A DNA stretch of 64,000 nucleotides, from NCBI GenBank assembly GCA_002633025.1, contig NMRB01000217.1, forward strand, positions 114,816-178,815. The letters run 5' to 3'. Positions 1 to 10,889 of the stretch are shown here, piece after piece. Position 1 is the first letter of the stretch; each line of letters begins with the position of its first letter. The stretch comes from Notospermus geniculatus (lineage: Eukaryota > Nemertea > Pilidiophora > Heteronemertea > Lineidae). A program made the position numbers and the translations under genes. A model generated the notes under the pieces. The model was not told the DNA's origin, did no database searches, and worked only from the letters and a program-made list of their open reading frames with translations.

Positions 1-319
1 AAAAAAAATGTTGTCTTTGGAAGGCAAAGGAGACATAACACGGCGACACCGTGGTAGAGTGCTGATGAAAAGAGTGCTAATCCTTAGACGCTGTTACACA
101 TGACCAACAGAAAAATATCACACCTGTCAAATAAGCAGACGACCTCTTTTATATTAGCCATTTCACCATTTCGATAAGTTTTCACTACAAAAATCAATTG
201 GGCGATAATGGTCGTATTGGCAGCCTAAAGAACACCTCTAGCGTCAGCAAGGGACGAAATTTTCCATTCGTTCGGGATGCATTTTGAGGGAACATTTCAA
301 TTCCTCATGAGCGTGAATA
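1..319. other. Unannotated, no gene seen
   Basis: Ordinary A+T-moderate sequence with stops in all frames. No splice-bounded exon, RNA gene or clear repeat was recognised. It lies 13 kb downstream of the sim exon on the minus strand, so it is probably intronic. Confidence 0.4.
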
Positions 320-745
320 GTGAGGTTTCGCAAATCTGACGAAACACGACGTACGAAATACGAAATTGGACTTCATTTCCATGACGTAATGTATTTCAGG
401 AGATGGTTGGTACACAAATATCACAAATATCGCCACAAATTGTACCACAGATATCGCCTACTGCAAAGGCGTCTTTCAGGTATGTCGTTAGACCGGTACA
501 GTTACGGCGTATATTAAACTTTGAAATTTATCTTTCGTTTCCACTTCGTAGATCTACGAAGTGGAAATTTAAAGATTCAAGATGCACCATAACTCTCTTG
601 GTCTTACATGATATGCTAAAAGACGCGCTGGCAGCAGGGACATTTGTGGTACCACGCCATCTCCAGATATACATTAGGTCCTGGAAATGAAGTTGAATTT
701 CGTATTTCGTATATTTCGGGTTTCGTCACATTTGCGAAACCTCAC
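320..745. mobile_element. Foldback MITE, GTGAGGTTTCGCAAATC termini (copy 1)
   Basis: The left end reads GTGAGGTTTCGCAAATCTGA and the right end is its inverse, ending TTTGCGAAACCTCAC. The inverted ends continue imperfectly inward for about 50 bp (ACGAAATACGAAATT against AATTTCGTATTTCGT). A second copy is at 15140-15524. Only short unrelated frames are present, so it is non-autonomous. The left flank is TA and the right flank is AA; the other copy has TA on both sides, which suggests a Tc1/mariner-type TA target. Confidence 0.8.
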
Positions 746-2258
746 AATTTGCACTTAAAGCGAAAGATGATGACGAACCTGTTAGCTTGGCACACAGCAG
801 AACTGTAACTCTGCGAATAACGATCAGGGTTCTTCAATTTTGTGACTTCTTGAACAATTATAAGGAGCTTGACATGGTCTCTACAGAAACTACGACAAAT
901 ATTAATTGGCGACTTCTCCACAACTTATCCTCGCCAACCCACCCTTGTCTTCCCGCTTCATCAAGCACGACTGATCAAAATAATTACCCAGCAGGGCTAC
1001 CACTCTCAATGCCCACGACTCCTTGGCCCTCCTTATCCTTCATTCCACATCCCCTGTCCTAACATCAGGTCTAGTGAACCATCCACTAAGAGGTTCCAAG
1101 TCAAGAAGGACGAAGACATCTGTACATCATCACATACACGACGTATACGAGATCTACGACGAAGCAGTTCAACCCAAAGCGATATCATCTAAAATCTATT
1201 CTTCATGCTAACGAGGAACTATGATTTTTGCACAGTAGCTGAAGATAATGCAACTTCTTTCGTCCAATTTAGGTGGAATTCTTTAGAATAGTATTACAGA
1301 TATTGTAGAACGAAAGATAGTGTACACCCTCTTGTATTTTTCTACAGGTTTCTTCGTCTAGTTCACCTGGATCGTCATTGAAGTAATTTTCCAATCAGCG
1401 GTTTGACGCTCTACGATGAGTGAAGAATTCTGTGTGAAAGTCACGTTCGTTGGCTGCTGTATCAGTCACATTGTTTGGTCGGCGATGAAACGTGTCATAA
1501 TGACGTCTAGAGTGGGACAAATGTAGTGAACGATACTGTACACAAGATGTAGGAGAGTATATATACAATGCTTTTATGTAGCTTAGTATTCATTCAGTGA
1601 GGGGTAGCGTAAAATATATTGCGTGAGACAACTGTAGTAGGTCTTGAGAATATCAGTGAGTTTTTTCAACGGCCCGTTAGCGTATGACGTGGTTTTTAGC
1701 CAGGATAGTTCCTCCTTCCATGAGCCTACTCGAACAATGTGAATCATCGCCAAATTTTGTCGTCAGCAAACCGGGCCGTTCGAGAATCCACTATTTCCCC
1801 ACCTCAACGACGTCAAATTTGAAAACGTCTGAAAACGTTTGAAAAAAAAATTTGAAAACAAAGGATAAGTATCAGGATAAGTATGTTTATGAATATGGAA
1901 TGCGGTTCCTTTTTTCTTTGTGGTAATGCCAACCAAAGGTTTTGGTCATTTGATTCCACCTTGGAGGAATTATAATTCCTCCAAGATTCCACATAATCCC
2001 TCCACCATGATTGGTCGGATCTAGGCCCTTGTTTTGAAGCATTGCACCTAATGGCGTGAAATCAACAGCAGGAGCACCGCTAGAACACAATGCCACTCAT
2101 TGTTGGTTAGGCCACCCCGGACAAACCACTTCAAGCATGATAAAGGGGGCCTTGGTGTTCATGTTACAAACTGATCTTATACGTGTACATGGACAGATGC
2201 GGCGGGAATAACGTCTAGTTCCACGCTGCAACTGCATGCAACTCACTGTAAAAACTTA
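746..2258. other. Gene-free stretch, presumed sim intron
   Basis: No recognisable exon, RNA gene or transposon end was found. Short frames at 787-1211 and 1887-2096 have no family resemblance and no convincing splice borders. Confidence 0.4.
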
Positions 2259-2490
2259 AGCATGGCGCACACGGGCGATTTTTCGAGCGATTTTCTAGGC
2301 GACCGGCCTTGCGACCACAGTAGCGACTGAACATATTTTTAGTTTTTTTAGTTTTTGTTGACTCGTTTGCGACAAATGCTTCATTGGAAGATCAGTGATG
2401 TCGTAGATGACATCAAAGGTAATTATCGCATGCGACGTAGTAGTCGCATCGGTAGTCGCCCCCATTTTAGTCGCCCGTGTGCGCCATGCT
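2259..2490. mobile_element. PIF/Harbinger-type MITE with TTA target duplication
   Basis: Terminal inverted repeats AGCATGGCGCACACGGGCGA and TCGCCCGTGTGCGCCATGCT are perfect over 20 bp. They are flanked by direct TTA at 2256-2258 and 2491-2493. A 3-bp TWA duplication is the hallmark of PIF/Harbinger insertion. The inside has further short GCGAC/GTCGC palindromes and no transposase frame. Confidence 0.8.
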
Positions 2491-3909
2491 TTAGGCGAAA
2501 GACCATAAGAAAATGGATACACAGTCCCGTTTGTAGATAAAATCACTGATATTGATATTTAGATACTTTTGTTGCAATTACAGTGCGTAACTGTCGCCAA
2601 AGCAGCGTCAAACAAACGACACTCCCAAATTGATTGTTGTTTTGTGACTCGGCAAATAAACGACTTGACTCACGCCATCGGCCTAGGAAACCTGTGCCAA
2701 CGCCGTAAAAACCAACCAGTGCATTGCACTCTCATTAAAACACAATATTACGGTGAATATCATCGAGATTACAGCGAGATCTGAGACTAGGACGCCATCT
2801 TGTTTGCCTTGATTGCCGTTCTTTGCTCAGTTTCAATTAGCGTTCTATTCATAACGATAGGCCTATCAGTCCAACGGAGCATCAAACTCGCTTTGTTCTC
2901 ATAACAAAAGCATCACAAACCGTAAAAACCTTATTAGGCGGATTGCATCTTAATTAAATCGATGGATCATTAATTTTAATAATTGGTAAAGGATGTTTTG
3001 CTTATCAGGGATAGGGTTTCAGAGGTTGGTCGTGTTGCTTTGCTAGTTTCTATCAGAGGATGATTTGTGTCAATGAGTCGTAGCGATTATCAATTACGTG
3101 CAATTGCAAAAGAATCAAACGTGGTTGCTTCAGGTTTTTGCATATTTTCCCTGACAGAAACTCAGCCGATCGTGCTTGCGTGTAAAAGCAAATAAAATCA
3201 AAGCAATAAAGAGCGCATATTAGAAGGAGATTTTGCTCTAACACGCGCCAGTTCGTGTTGTATCTGTCAATCTCGAAAGAAACTCTCGCGTGGAGTCGGC
3301 TTTGCGAGATTCGCTGATCCAGCCTAAAACTCGCTCATTGGCACGCATTGAGTTCTGTCATTAACGGGGAAGATAATGTTTTATTCCTTAGATCAGCATA
3401 TCTTTGGATCTTTGCGACCAGGCGATGATATATGTGGGCAAATTAGTCTTAGGATATAAGGATTTAGCGTGGAGATACGCAGGACCCTTGTTGAAACAGT
3501 GTATCCGCCGCGGGCCATGTCACTTTCTGTTGACAGATAAAGATCTGTGGATTAATTTGTTAAAAGAGACTCATTTTTTATGGAATGGCGTCTACCACTT
3601 GTTACCACAAACAGCTATTATTTCCACCTTTACTCGTATCGTTTTACGACATCGACCACCCAAAATACGGCAATTTGCTCAAGATGGCGTCCGTCACGAC
3701 AGGCGACACGAAGATAGTAAATCTTATTTCAGCTCAGTAGATGGCGTTTTCTTCTTTTCATTCACGTACTAATCATCTTGTGGGTGATGCAAACTACTGA
3801 TAAATATCGAACTTACTGAGCACACTCTCAATAAATTCACAAAATTGAACGACAGAGGCAGTCACGTGACTGGCTTTTTTGTCTCGAGCTGTCATATTTC
3901 AATATCGTA
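2491..3909. other. Gene-free stretch, presumed sim intron
   Basis: The longest frame here, 3404-3772 on the plus strand, has a TTG rather than ATG opening and matches no family I know. An AAGATGGCGTCC word at 3683-3694 resembles a YY1/Kozak start context but leads only to an 18-codon frame. Nothing else was recognised. Confidence 0.35.
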
Positions 3910-4205
3910 TAGATTTGATAGAAATTTTGTTGTGATGAATGCCACTTCTGGTTAAAATGTCCGTACTGTGACATTAGCCAACATCAGATGATGCCATGTC
4001 TTATGGCACTCAAACATGTCAAACTTGGCTCGGAGAAGATGCGGCCGAGGCTGTAATAGATTTGATAGAAATTTTTTGGTGATGAATGCCACTTCTGGTT
4101 AGAATGTCCGTACATGTACCTATAGGCTGTGACACTAACCAGATGATCAGATGATGCCATGTCTTATGGCACTCAAACTTGGCTCGGGGAAGATGCGGCC
4201 GAGGC
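3910..4205. repeat. Direct tandem duplication of ~150 bp
   Basis: Two adjacent copies, about 3910-4051 and 4057-4205, both begin TAGATTTGATAGAAATTTT and both end GATGCGGCCGAGGC. They differ by small indels, including an extra ACATGTACCTATAGG in copy 2 and a repeated CAAACATGT in copy 1. Confidence 0.85.
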
Positions 4206-5237
4206 CCGATAGTCCGCGAATGATGCCAAGTTGGGATTTATCTGTGAGCGTACTTTAGCCATGCTCAGGTTTCTTGCAGATAGGCAGCATTAAGGAATGA
4301 AAGCGAGACGTCCGATTTGACAGCATGATTCAGAACGCTGTACTCATATCCTTTTTCTCGGACGCTTCGACAAATCCTGTTGCAACGACCAACACCCAGA
4401 GCACTCACTAATAGCCATTTATGGTATCCCAAGATAACCTCGTGTATTTATGTTGGGATTCATCAACTCGGGATGTTTTAATCTCGAGACAGTTTAATAC
4501 GATGATGGAACAGTGATTACTGTTCGACCATTTAACTTGCCATTACAAGGATATCGAGACTAGCGACTCTATTCAACTATTACTCAAACACGACCCAGTG
4601 GACCACGGATGCAATCAGCTGATTTCTAAGAGATCTCGGACCTTTTCAGATGATGATAATGTTCTTTAGCCCACGTCTGGAGGTCTGGCATCGACTTTCT
4701 ACAGTTTGTCGTTTGAATCATTGCAAACTCCGTTAGGAAATTGACAATTCCTGAACAACTCGGTGTGTGTAAGCAATGATTTCGCGTCGTTCTTTGAAGA
4801 CGGGCAGCGAAAGGCTGCCTAACATTGAGAAATGAACGGTAACAGGGGTTTTCGGAACCAATTGCTTTGTGGCACTGTTGGGTTCGTTGCAAAAGCGCAG
4901 CACCCAGGCTTGCGGCTGTGGCTCCTCGAGGCCCTAGCCTTCAACCATCCCATGGCCTGACCTCTTTCGAGGGTCCTTGCCAACCCCCCTGGAGCAAACA
5001 ACCGTGCTGCTGTTCAAGATGAATACTTGAGGCTACACTCTCAACGGATAAGCCATCCCAGCGGGCTCAGTAACCGTTTTGCATTTGAGCGATCGGTCAG
5101 CAACTGGAGCTTGCCTTTAGCCTGACACAGGCAAAGGATTCCAACCTTTTCATCAATCGTCGGCAGTTCGAGCTCTGTCCGCGTTCCTGCTTGGCGTTCT
5201 CCGCCAATTAAAAAGGCCCAAAACTCATTAAAGATAC
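4206..5237. other. Gene-free stretch, presumed sim intron
   Basis: The minus-strand frames at 4626-4892 and 4819-5001 overlap each other in different frames and carry no recognised domain. No RNA gene or transposon end was seen. Confidence 0.35.
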
Positions 5238-5469
5238 TGTATCACGACTTCATTGTTTACATTCAATGTTTGTAAACATGGATGTTTACATTATGTTATT
5301 TTGGACTTTTGGGACATGCCGACCCACCAAAATGAATACTTTTGGAATCAACAGAATTTCTAGAGAGGCATGCCACCAACAAATTACTCATAAGACAAAG
5401 AAAGCAATAAACAATGAATTTCGTGGCCCGCGAATGAATTTCGTGGCCCGCGAATATACCCGTGATACA
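5238..5469. mobile_element. Short interspersed DNA element, TGTATCACG ends (copy 1)
   Basis: It begins TGTATCACGACTTCATTG and ends CCCGTGATACA, giving a 9-bp terminal inverted repeat. A diverged copy lies at 59212-59440. Inside is a local 20-bp direct duplication (GAATTTCGTGGCCCGCGAAT twice, about 5416-5456) that the other copy lacks. No protein frame is evident. Confidence 0.7.
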
Positions 5470-6893
5470 TTACATGTATCTTTAATCGTAAATGATATGG
5501 CCAGGTCGAAGTCCTGAGAATAAAGATGTTGACATGAAACATACTGTTTTGGAGCATGTTTTGAGGATGTGGTCCTTGATTCTGATGCTCTGTGATGAGC
5601 ATTTCATCTATTATCAGGTTCGCCGATGGAAGCGACCGTTGCGTTACCAAAGCCTAGAGATCAAGTTTGTCCCATTCACAAAAATATTCACCGCCAGATA
5701 GGATAAACCGTTTACTTAATGAGTTTCCATTCATGAAAACTTTAATTAAACACCCGAAGTTATGATCTTGTAAGAAGAGCCGTCATCGCTCCACTCACCG
5801 GCGAAACGAAAACCATCCTTTACAAAATCGGAGCGTAGAATTCATCTCATCCTCCGATTCGGTTTCACTATGTGGCAGTACTTGAGCGTGTATTTTGCAT
5901 TGAATTTGCCTTACTGGTGTGGCAAACTCAGGATGAAATTTTGCAATAAGCCACCGAATTTGTTTCGAGCGATCAGCGTTCCTAACAAGCTGCACCAGAA
6001 TGGTTATTCAAATGATTTCTTAACACGATATTGAGTGGATGATGAGGATAATCCGTGAACCTGCTAGCAACGGTTTGAGACTCTCACTGAATGCTGCGAT
6101 TTCTTAGCCAGGAAAGACTCAAGTGCGTTTGATGTCGCTAAGGATGGGATAATGACTTGGCTACAATGAAAGCGCATGAGCCCGGGGGGTCAGCCATAAT
6201 GTGCAACCATCTTACGCTGGCCTCGCCGTTCAAAGACATTGCCCGCGGATAATTATAACGGAAAGTTAATTGGTATTTTCCGGCGGGGTTTTTGTTTCTG
6301 AAATTGGCTTCATTTGGGTGGGTTGCTTCTCGAACAAAGCGCCACATCGGGAGCGCGTAATTTCGACGGAACGCAACAAGTTCTGGCCGTGTGTGCCATT
6401 GTTGGTGGCAGCAGCCGCGCAGAAATTATGTCAATCACGGTGATTTTCCTTCCCCGCATTTTGAAAGGAAGCACAGCAGGTCTTAACGAGGCAGGTTGGT
6501 GTAATCACCGAATCAGACTGCTTCCCTCCATCCTCATCACGCCATTACGCCTGCTCGTCAGTGCGTCTGATTTCAACCTCGATTAATCGAGGATAATTCT
6601 GTATCACTCGGCGAACGCTTCACTGTTGCTAACCAGTCATGTGAGAGACGGATGGGCGGTACCATGTGAGATATTAGTTATATTCAGCTGATCAACCTCG
6701 TGTGCCTCATGCGGGAAAAACCAATATTTATGAAAAGAAAACACATTCTTCAACGCTTGATGTGATACAGTTGTTCTGTCTTCGTAGACTGAGATGGCGG
6801 CGTCTTGAACGATGACACTTGACGGTCCTGCGTTAGCATCGGCATGCCGCCATATCATCATAAAAATTCGTATCCAAATGTAGGCAAGGGCCT
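5470..6893. other. Gene-free stretch, presumed sim intron
   Basis: Frames at 5492-5701, 5795-5995 (minus), 6138-6347 (minus), 6314-6586 and 6637-6984 (minus) show no known domain and no matching splice borders. The last runs into the hairpin array and is treated as chance. Confidence 0.35.
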
Positions 6894-7172
6894 CTGAAAA
6901 ACCCCATGGAATGGGTCTTTGAAAATACCTTGTGAGGTTTCCTGAACCCCTTGGGGTTCTGTTAAAAACCCTGCATGGTCCCATGAAAAACCCTTGAACA
7001 TGGTTTCCTGGAAAACCTCTTAGAAGGGTTGTATGAAAAACCTTACACGGTTTTCTGAAAAACCCTTCATGGGTTTTTTGGAAGAACCCTGGGAAGGGGG
7101 GTTTTACATTGTACGGAAAACCTTTAAAGGTTACAAATATGTGTTGGGCTGAAAAACCTCTAAAGGTTTTTT
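6894..7172. repeat. Tandem array of mini-hairpins (AAAACC..GGTTTT units)
   Basis: About eleven consecutive units of roughly 25-33 bp each form a small inverted repeat of the type GAAAACCYY-spacer-RRGGTTTTC. Arms are conserved as complements but vary in sequence from unit to unit, for example AAAAACCTTACACGGTTTT and GAACCCCTTGGGGTTC. The sequence between palindromes is mostly CTG or ATG plus A-runs. Confidence 0.75.
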
Positions 7173-7197
7173 AGAGTGTATAGGCCTACAAACATAA

Positions 7198-7380
7198 AGG
7201 CCCGTTTCCACTATAGCGGATTCCGCCGCGTCTTGCGGCGAGCGGAGCGGTTTTCACAGGCATTGGGATAATCAATAGGCCATTGTATTGTTAAACCATC
7301 GAAGGATTATCCAAAGCCCTGTGAAAACCGTACCGCTCGCCGGAAACCACCGCGGAATCCGCTATAGTGGAAACGGGCCT
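7198..7380. mobile_element. PIF/Harbinger-type MITE with TAA target duplication
   Basis: A large palindrome starts AGGCCCGTTTCCACTATAGC and ends GCTATAGTGGAAACGGGCCT, with pairing continuing inward through GGATTCCGCCGCG. Direct TAA sits at 7195-7197 and 7381-7383. The centre contains AATAGGCCATTGTATTG and no coding frame. Confidence 0.88.
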
Positions 7381-7440
7381 TAAGACTCTTCGACAGTCCA
7401 TGACCGCGGCCGGGTGCGCTTTCCAGTCCTTTTAATACGG

Positions 7441-7591
7441 TGACGTCACGATAATCGCGTGACCTGATTGGTGGCGCTGTAATTCGTGTTGTGATTGGCC
7501 AACTCCTGTTAACACTGGTGTTTACAATGCATTAAGTCAATATAAACAACTTGAAAATCACCCTACTGAGTGTCGCGGCAGATAAGGGGAA
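7441..7591 (+). promoter_or_regulatory. Candidate polymerase II promoter: CRE, two CCAAT boxes, TATA
   Basis: In order: a perfect CRE TGACGTCA (7441-7448), inverted CCAAT boxes ATTGG (7467-7471 and 7494-7498), and TATAAAC (7541-7547), followed about 50 bp later by an ATG in a good initiation context (GGAAATGG, ATG at 7592). The order and spacing are those of a real TATA promoter. It directly follows the 7198-7380 MITE. Activity is inferred, not shown. Confidence 0.4.
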
Positions 7592-7640
7592 ATGGCCTCG
7601 ACTACAACTTGCCAGCCAGAATCCTTCGAGTTTCAAGAAG
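7592..7640 (+). CDS. Candidate first coding exon behind the 7441 promoter (unknown protein)
   Basis: The ATG at 7592 is the first after the TATA-like box and has A at -3 and G at +4. The frame begins MASTTTCQPESFEFQEG. An AAG|GTCAGC sequence gives a possible 5' splice site after 7640 (49 bp, phase 1); without splicing the frame stays open to a stop at 7783 (63 codons). I do not recognise the peptide. It lies in the presumed sim intron on the opposite strand. No downstream exon was identified, so this could be chance or an old transposon promoter. Confidence 0.25.
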
Positions 7641-7783
7641 GTCAGCGTTCGAGGACGCACCATAAAACATCACTGCTCTTTCTATATCATGTAATTCCCA
7701 AGACCTCATCTCATCTTGCGACAAGTTACGTACATGCGTGCAATCAATACAGCCGCAGCTTTGAGAGGTATCGAAGCGTATAG

Positions 7784-8943
7784 CTGTGCCTGGACCGTAT
7801 CCCAGGCCGTGTTTGACGTAGCACCAGAAGTTTACTCATGCAGATGAGGGCTAGGCTATTTATTCCGGGAGACTTAGGACAATGGGCTAGTTCCTCGATG
7901 TGGTTTGATCAGAACTAACATTAGTATTGCTCTCAATTTATGGCACGGTGTGGTAATTGCTGGTGTCAAGTTCACTTAATAGCAGGGAAGAAATGGCCGA
8001 CAGCAGATTCAACCGGGTTTCCACGGTGCTAGAGATTCAAGACTTTTCACAGAAATTTTATCTGGTGTCAACGAATTTTGGTATAAAATGATAATCGCAG
8101 AAAAGTCAGAATGTTGGTCGCGGTCTCCGAATATACATGTATGGCCTAGTGCCACTGGAGTACATGCTTATGTTTGACAGAAGCAAGGCGTTGAAGAACC
8201 TTGTGTTCCTGTTTGTTAAAGAATTTCGCTGACCCGAAAAAATACCGTTACAATTCATTACATTTGTATTAGGGACATTTATATCGCAGACTACCGTTCC
8301 TTCCACACCACCCTGGTACAGCATGAATAGGCATATTTATGAGAACCTAGGTGTCGATGTTCATGAAGAACAAATAAAAATACGATAAAACGTCTATAAA
8401 TAAGAGTTTGACACCACCAGCAGTGATATGAAAATTGGAGTTGACACAACCTCAACAAATTGTCAGATTTCTGCCTGTCATCATTAATCCCACTTATTTG
8501 TAATCTTGCTCCATCCTAGCTACACTCTTGGCCTATGAAATATATATGCATTACCACTGCTGGTTAATTAAACGGTCCATTATATGTTATTGAGAAGATG
8601 GTGGTACCATTATTTGGGAAAATGTGATCGGAAACGATCAAAGGAACCGGGTCAGGTTTGTACGAAGTGCATGTATTTTGGCACTACGTGCGGGGCCCCT
8701 CATCACCACGAAAATACCTCATTTCCTTTTTCCATTTTGTACATTTTTGCAAATATGGAATTGACTCAAAAATTGACTTTCATTCTTCAAAACGCGTGGC
8801 CGTGTTCCCACAGTCCACATACACAGTTCTCTTGGAATTAAGTTCCAGTGCAGCTCAGCGAGTTTTCTCAACTATGTGACGGGGCTCGTACGGCGAGTAA
8901 AAAACAGACAGACTGCCCCTGATCCCGGGGAATGAAAACCGAA
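7784..8943. other. Gene-free stretch
   Basis: Overlapping plus frames at 8584-8841 and 8658-8879 and a minus frame at 8106-8324 have no recognised domain. No repeat with clear ends was seen. Confidence 0.35.
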
Positions 8944-8989
8944 GAAATGAAAATGAAAATGAAAATGAACATGAAAATGAAAATGAAAA
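8944..8989. repeat. (GAAAAT)n hexamer microsatellite
   Basis: About eight units of GAAAAT with one GAACAT variant. On the minus strand it produces an artificial run of alternating His and Phe in the 8872-9201 frame, which is why that frame is not called a gene. Confidence 0.9.
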
Positions 8990-10057
8990 TCGTAATGGAC
9001 CCGTACTGTCTCTAGAATCCACGGCAAACCGCTGGGTGGGGAAAATCGTATGGGGCCCGGTGGATATGTGACGGGGGCTTTATTGACAAGTAAACTGGCC
9101 AGTTCTGGAACATGTTCTGAAAGGTGTACACCCGTGTCTTTGTTCAATCCTGTTACACTCAGGACCTCCAACACATTTTTTTTGGCCTTGCCGATCGACA
9201 AGTCCTGTGTTTGGTATGTTGAAGTTTTCAGAACTCCAAGTGGTAACTGATTGGAAATTTGAAAACTATTTGAACGAATTCCTTCGGCTGATAAAAAAGT
9301 AATAAACTTTCTTGAAACAATCTCTCCAAAAACGACATCATTTCAAGACAGACGTTTGAGAAGGTGTCGTCTGCTGGTGTGCTTAGAACTGAACGCGTTA
9401 ATCTGACCCGAGTCATGAAATGATATCCTATTTCATATTGCATGTTATCGCCGGATGCCATTACCTCCAGAAAATATTACATGATTAGAACTGTTTGTCA
9501 AGGTTGCTCACCACGCCGTCTCATTTCTTTCACAGACCGCACGTCTTGAACGCCAGGATCACGTCAAATAGAGACAAGATAGGCGTACAGACAGCGTACA
9601 GTGTACGCCAACATCGCAGCCCTTCTCAAAGTGGAAAACGCTTTCCTGTCAAACCAGCCATGATTGGACAAATGATCATTCACTTCTGTTGTAGATATTG
9701 TACATTTCACCAAGGTTTTGTTGAGGTGGTCCTTAATTTCATCTCATTGTCATCAGTTTGTGTACATTGCTGCTGGTCGGTGTCCACGCAGCTGTGTCGG
9801 AGGACAATGTCAACCTCGGACACACTCGGAAATGTTCGGAATCATCCTCGGTCATGTGGAAGATTGTCATTTTTCTTCTAAGATTTCCTAAAACGCATAC
9901 TGCCAATACTGCAAGCCAAAAGCTAGATTCATACTTCTCCGTTTTGCACTTTGCGCTTGTCCGTTCCCGATGTTTATGTGTGGTACCAACAATAAAATTA
10001 CTTTTTCTACCACGCACTCACATAGGAAACGGAACACGCAAAACGCAAAGTAAAGCT
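8990..10057. other. Gene-free stretch
   Basis: Plus frames at 9050-9250, 9495-9881 and 9758-10147 and minus frames at 9228-9461 and 9739-10017 overlap one another and show no family motif. None has both a plausible 3' and 5' splice site. Confidence 0.3.
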
Positions 10058-10309
10058 AGGAATCCACCATTAATTTTCAACCTGATTTTGCTTTGCGGCT
10101 TGCTTTGCAACTGGGTTGCGTTGCAACTGGGCACTCGATCGCTGTAGTGGACTCGCTGGAGGTGATTTCCACCAATGGCGAAGATGTGGTGAATTTCAGT
10201 CGGCAATCGTTCGGCGACCGGTATCAGTTCCTTGCAATCGTATTCAATCGCAGTCAGCAGGTTGCAAAGCAAATGAGTCGCAAGGCAGAAAATCAGCAGT
10301 GGATTCCTA
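10058..10309. mobile_element. Foldback MITE, GGAATCCAC termini
   Basis: The left end TAGGAATCCACC pairs with the right end GTGGATTCCTA. Inward, TGCTTTGCAACTGGGTTGC and GGTTGCAAAGCAAATGAG form further imperfect arms. It is related in its ends (AATCCACTG..GCGA) to the element at 10525-10673. No transposase is present. Confidence 0.65.
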
Positions 10310-10524
10310 ACTTACCATTACAGTAAGTCACAGCAGAAAAGGGAGAAAATCCTTTCTCGATTCTTACACAAAACATAATCGAATTTATCGTCAAATCCCT
10401 CATTATTTATTACATTACCATTATTTTTGGATTTTCTCCCGCAGATTATTTGTTCCTTTTGAAAGGAAATCATGTTTGTTTTCGCCAAGTCGGCGTAAAC
10501 ATGACGCAATGCCGTTGAGCCTAA

Positions 10525-10673
10525 AGCGGGTGATCCACTGTTGCGATTTTGACTTGAGACGGGGTTGCGTTCCCTTGCGATTACCTTATATGGACTTCCG
10601 ATTGCCATATAAGGTGATCGCAAGGGAACGCAACCCCGCCTCAAGCCAAGATCGCGACAGTGGATTCGCCGCT
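10525..10673. mobile_element. Near-complete palindromic MITE
   Basis: Arms of about 65 bp pair across a short centre. The left arm contains GGGGTTGCGTTCCCTTGCGA and the right arm TCGCAAGGGAACGCAACCCC. The ends are AGCGGGTGATCCACTG and CAGTGGATTCGCCGCT. Flanks are TAA on the left and TAT on the right, close to but not a perfect TWA duplication. Frames over it on both strands mirror each other and are artefacts. Confidence 0.85.
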
Positions 10674-10735
10674 TATAAATCAAAATTGAATTTGATGCTT
10701 TACATGTACGTCATCAATGAATCGTCTTTCCTTAA

Positions 10736-10889
10736 AGGGCCTCTAGAGGCAGCTCGCCATTAGGCTACTATCAGTACCGGTTCTTCAGCTAGGCGGCGCC
10801 ACTTTAACGTTAATCACCAGTACGAGGAATTGAACCTGGGTTTTCCCCGGGGTTTTCCCCAGCCATGCTGGGCTGCCTCTAGAGGCCCT
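10736..10889. mobile_element. MITE with TTAA target duplication (piggyBac-like)
   Basis: The terminal repeat AGGGCCTCTAGAGGCAGC is repeated inverted at the right end (GCTGCCTCTAGAGGCCCT). Direct TTAA lies at 10732-10735 and 10890-10893, as for piggyBac elements. On the minus strand the interior carries GGTTCAATTCCTCG, which resembles a tRNA B box, so a tRNA-derived insert inside the element is possible. Confidence 0.7.

Noticed and set aside
3404-3772. 122-codon plus-strand frame
   Set aside because: It opens at TTG, has no recognisable domain, no splice borders, and low complexity at its end. Length is within chance for 64 kb in six frames.
6637-6984. 115-codon minus frame
   Set aside because: Its N-terminal third lies in the hairpin array; no known domain in the rest.
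8872-9201. 109-codon minus frame with His-Phe repeats
   Set aside because: The repeat is the translated (GAAAAT)n microsatellite; the remainder matches nothing known.
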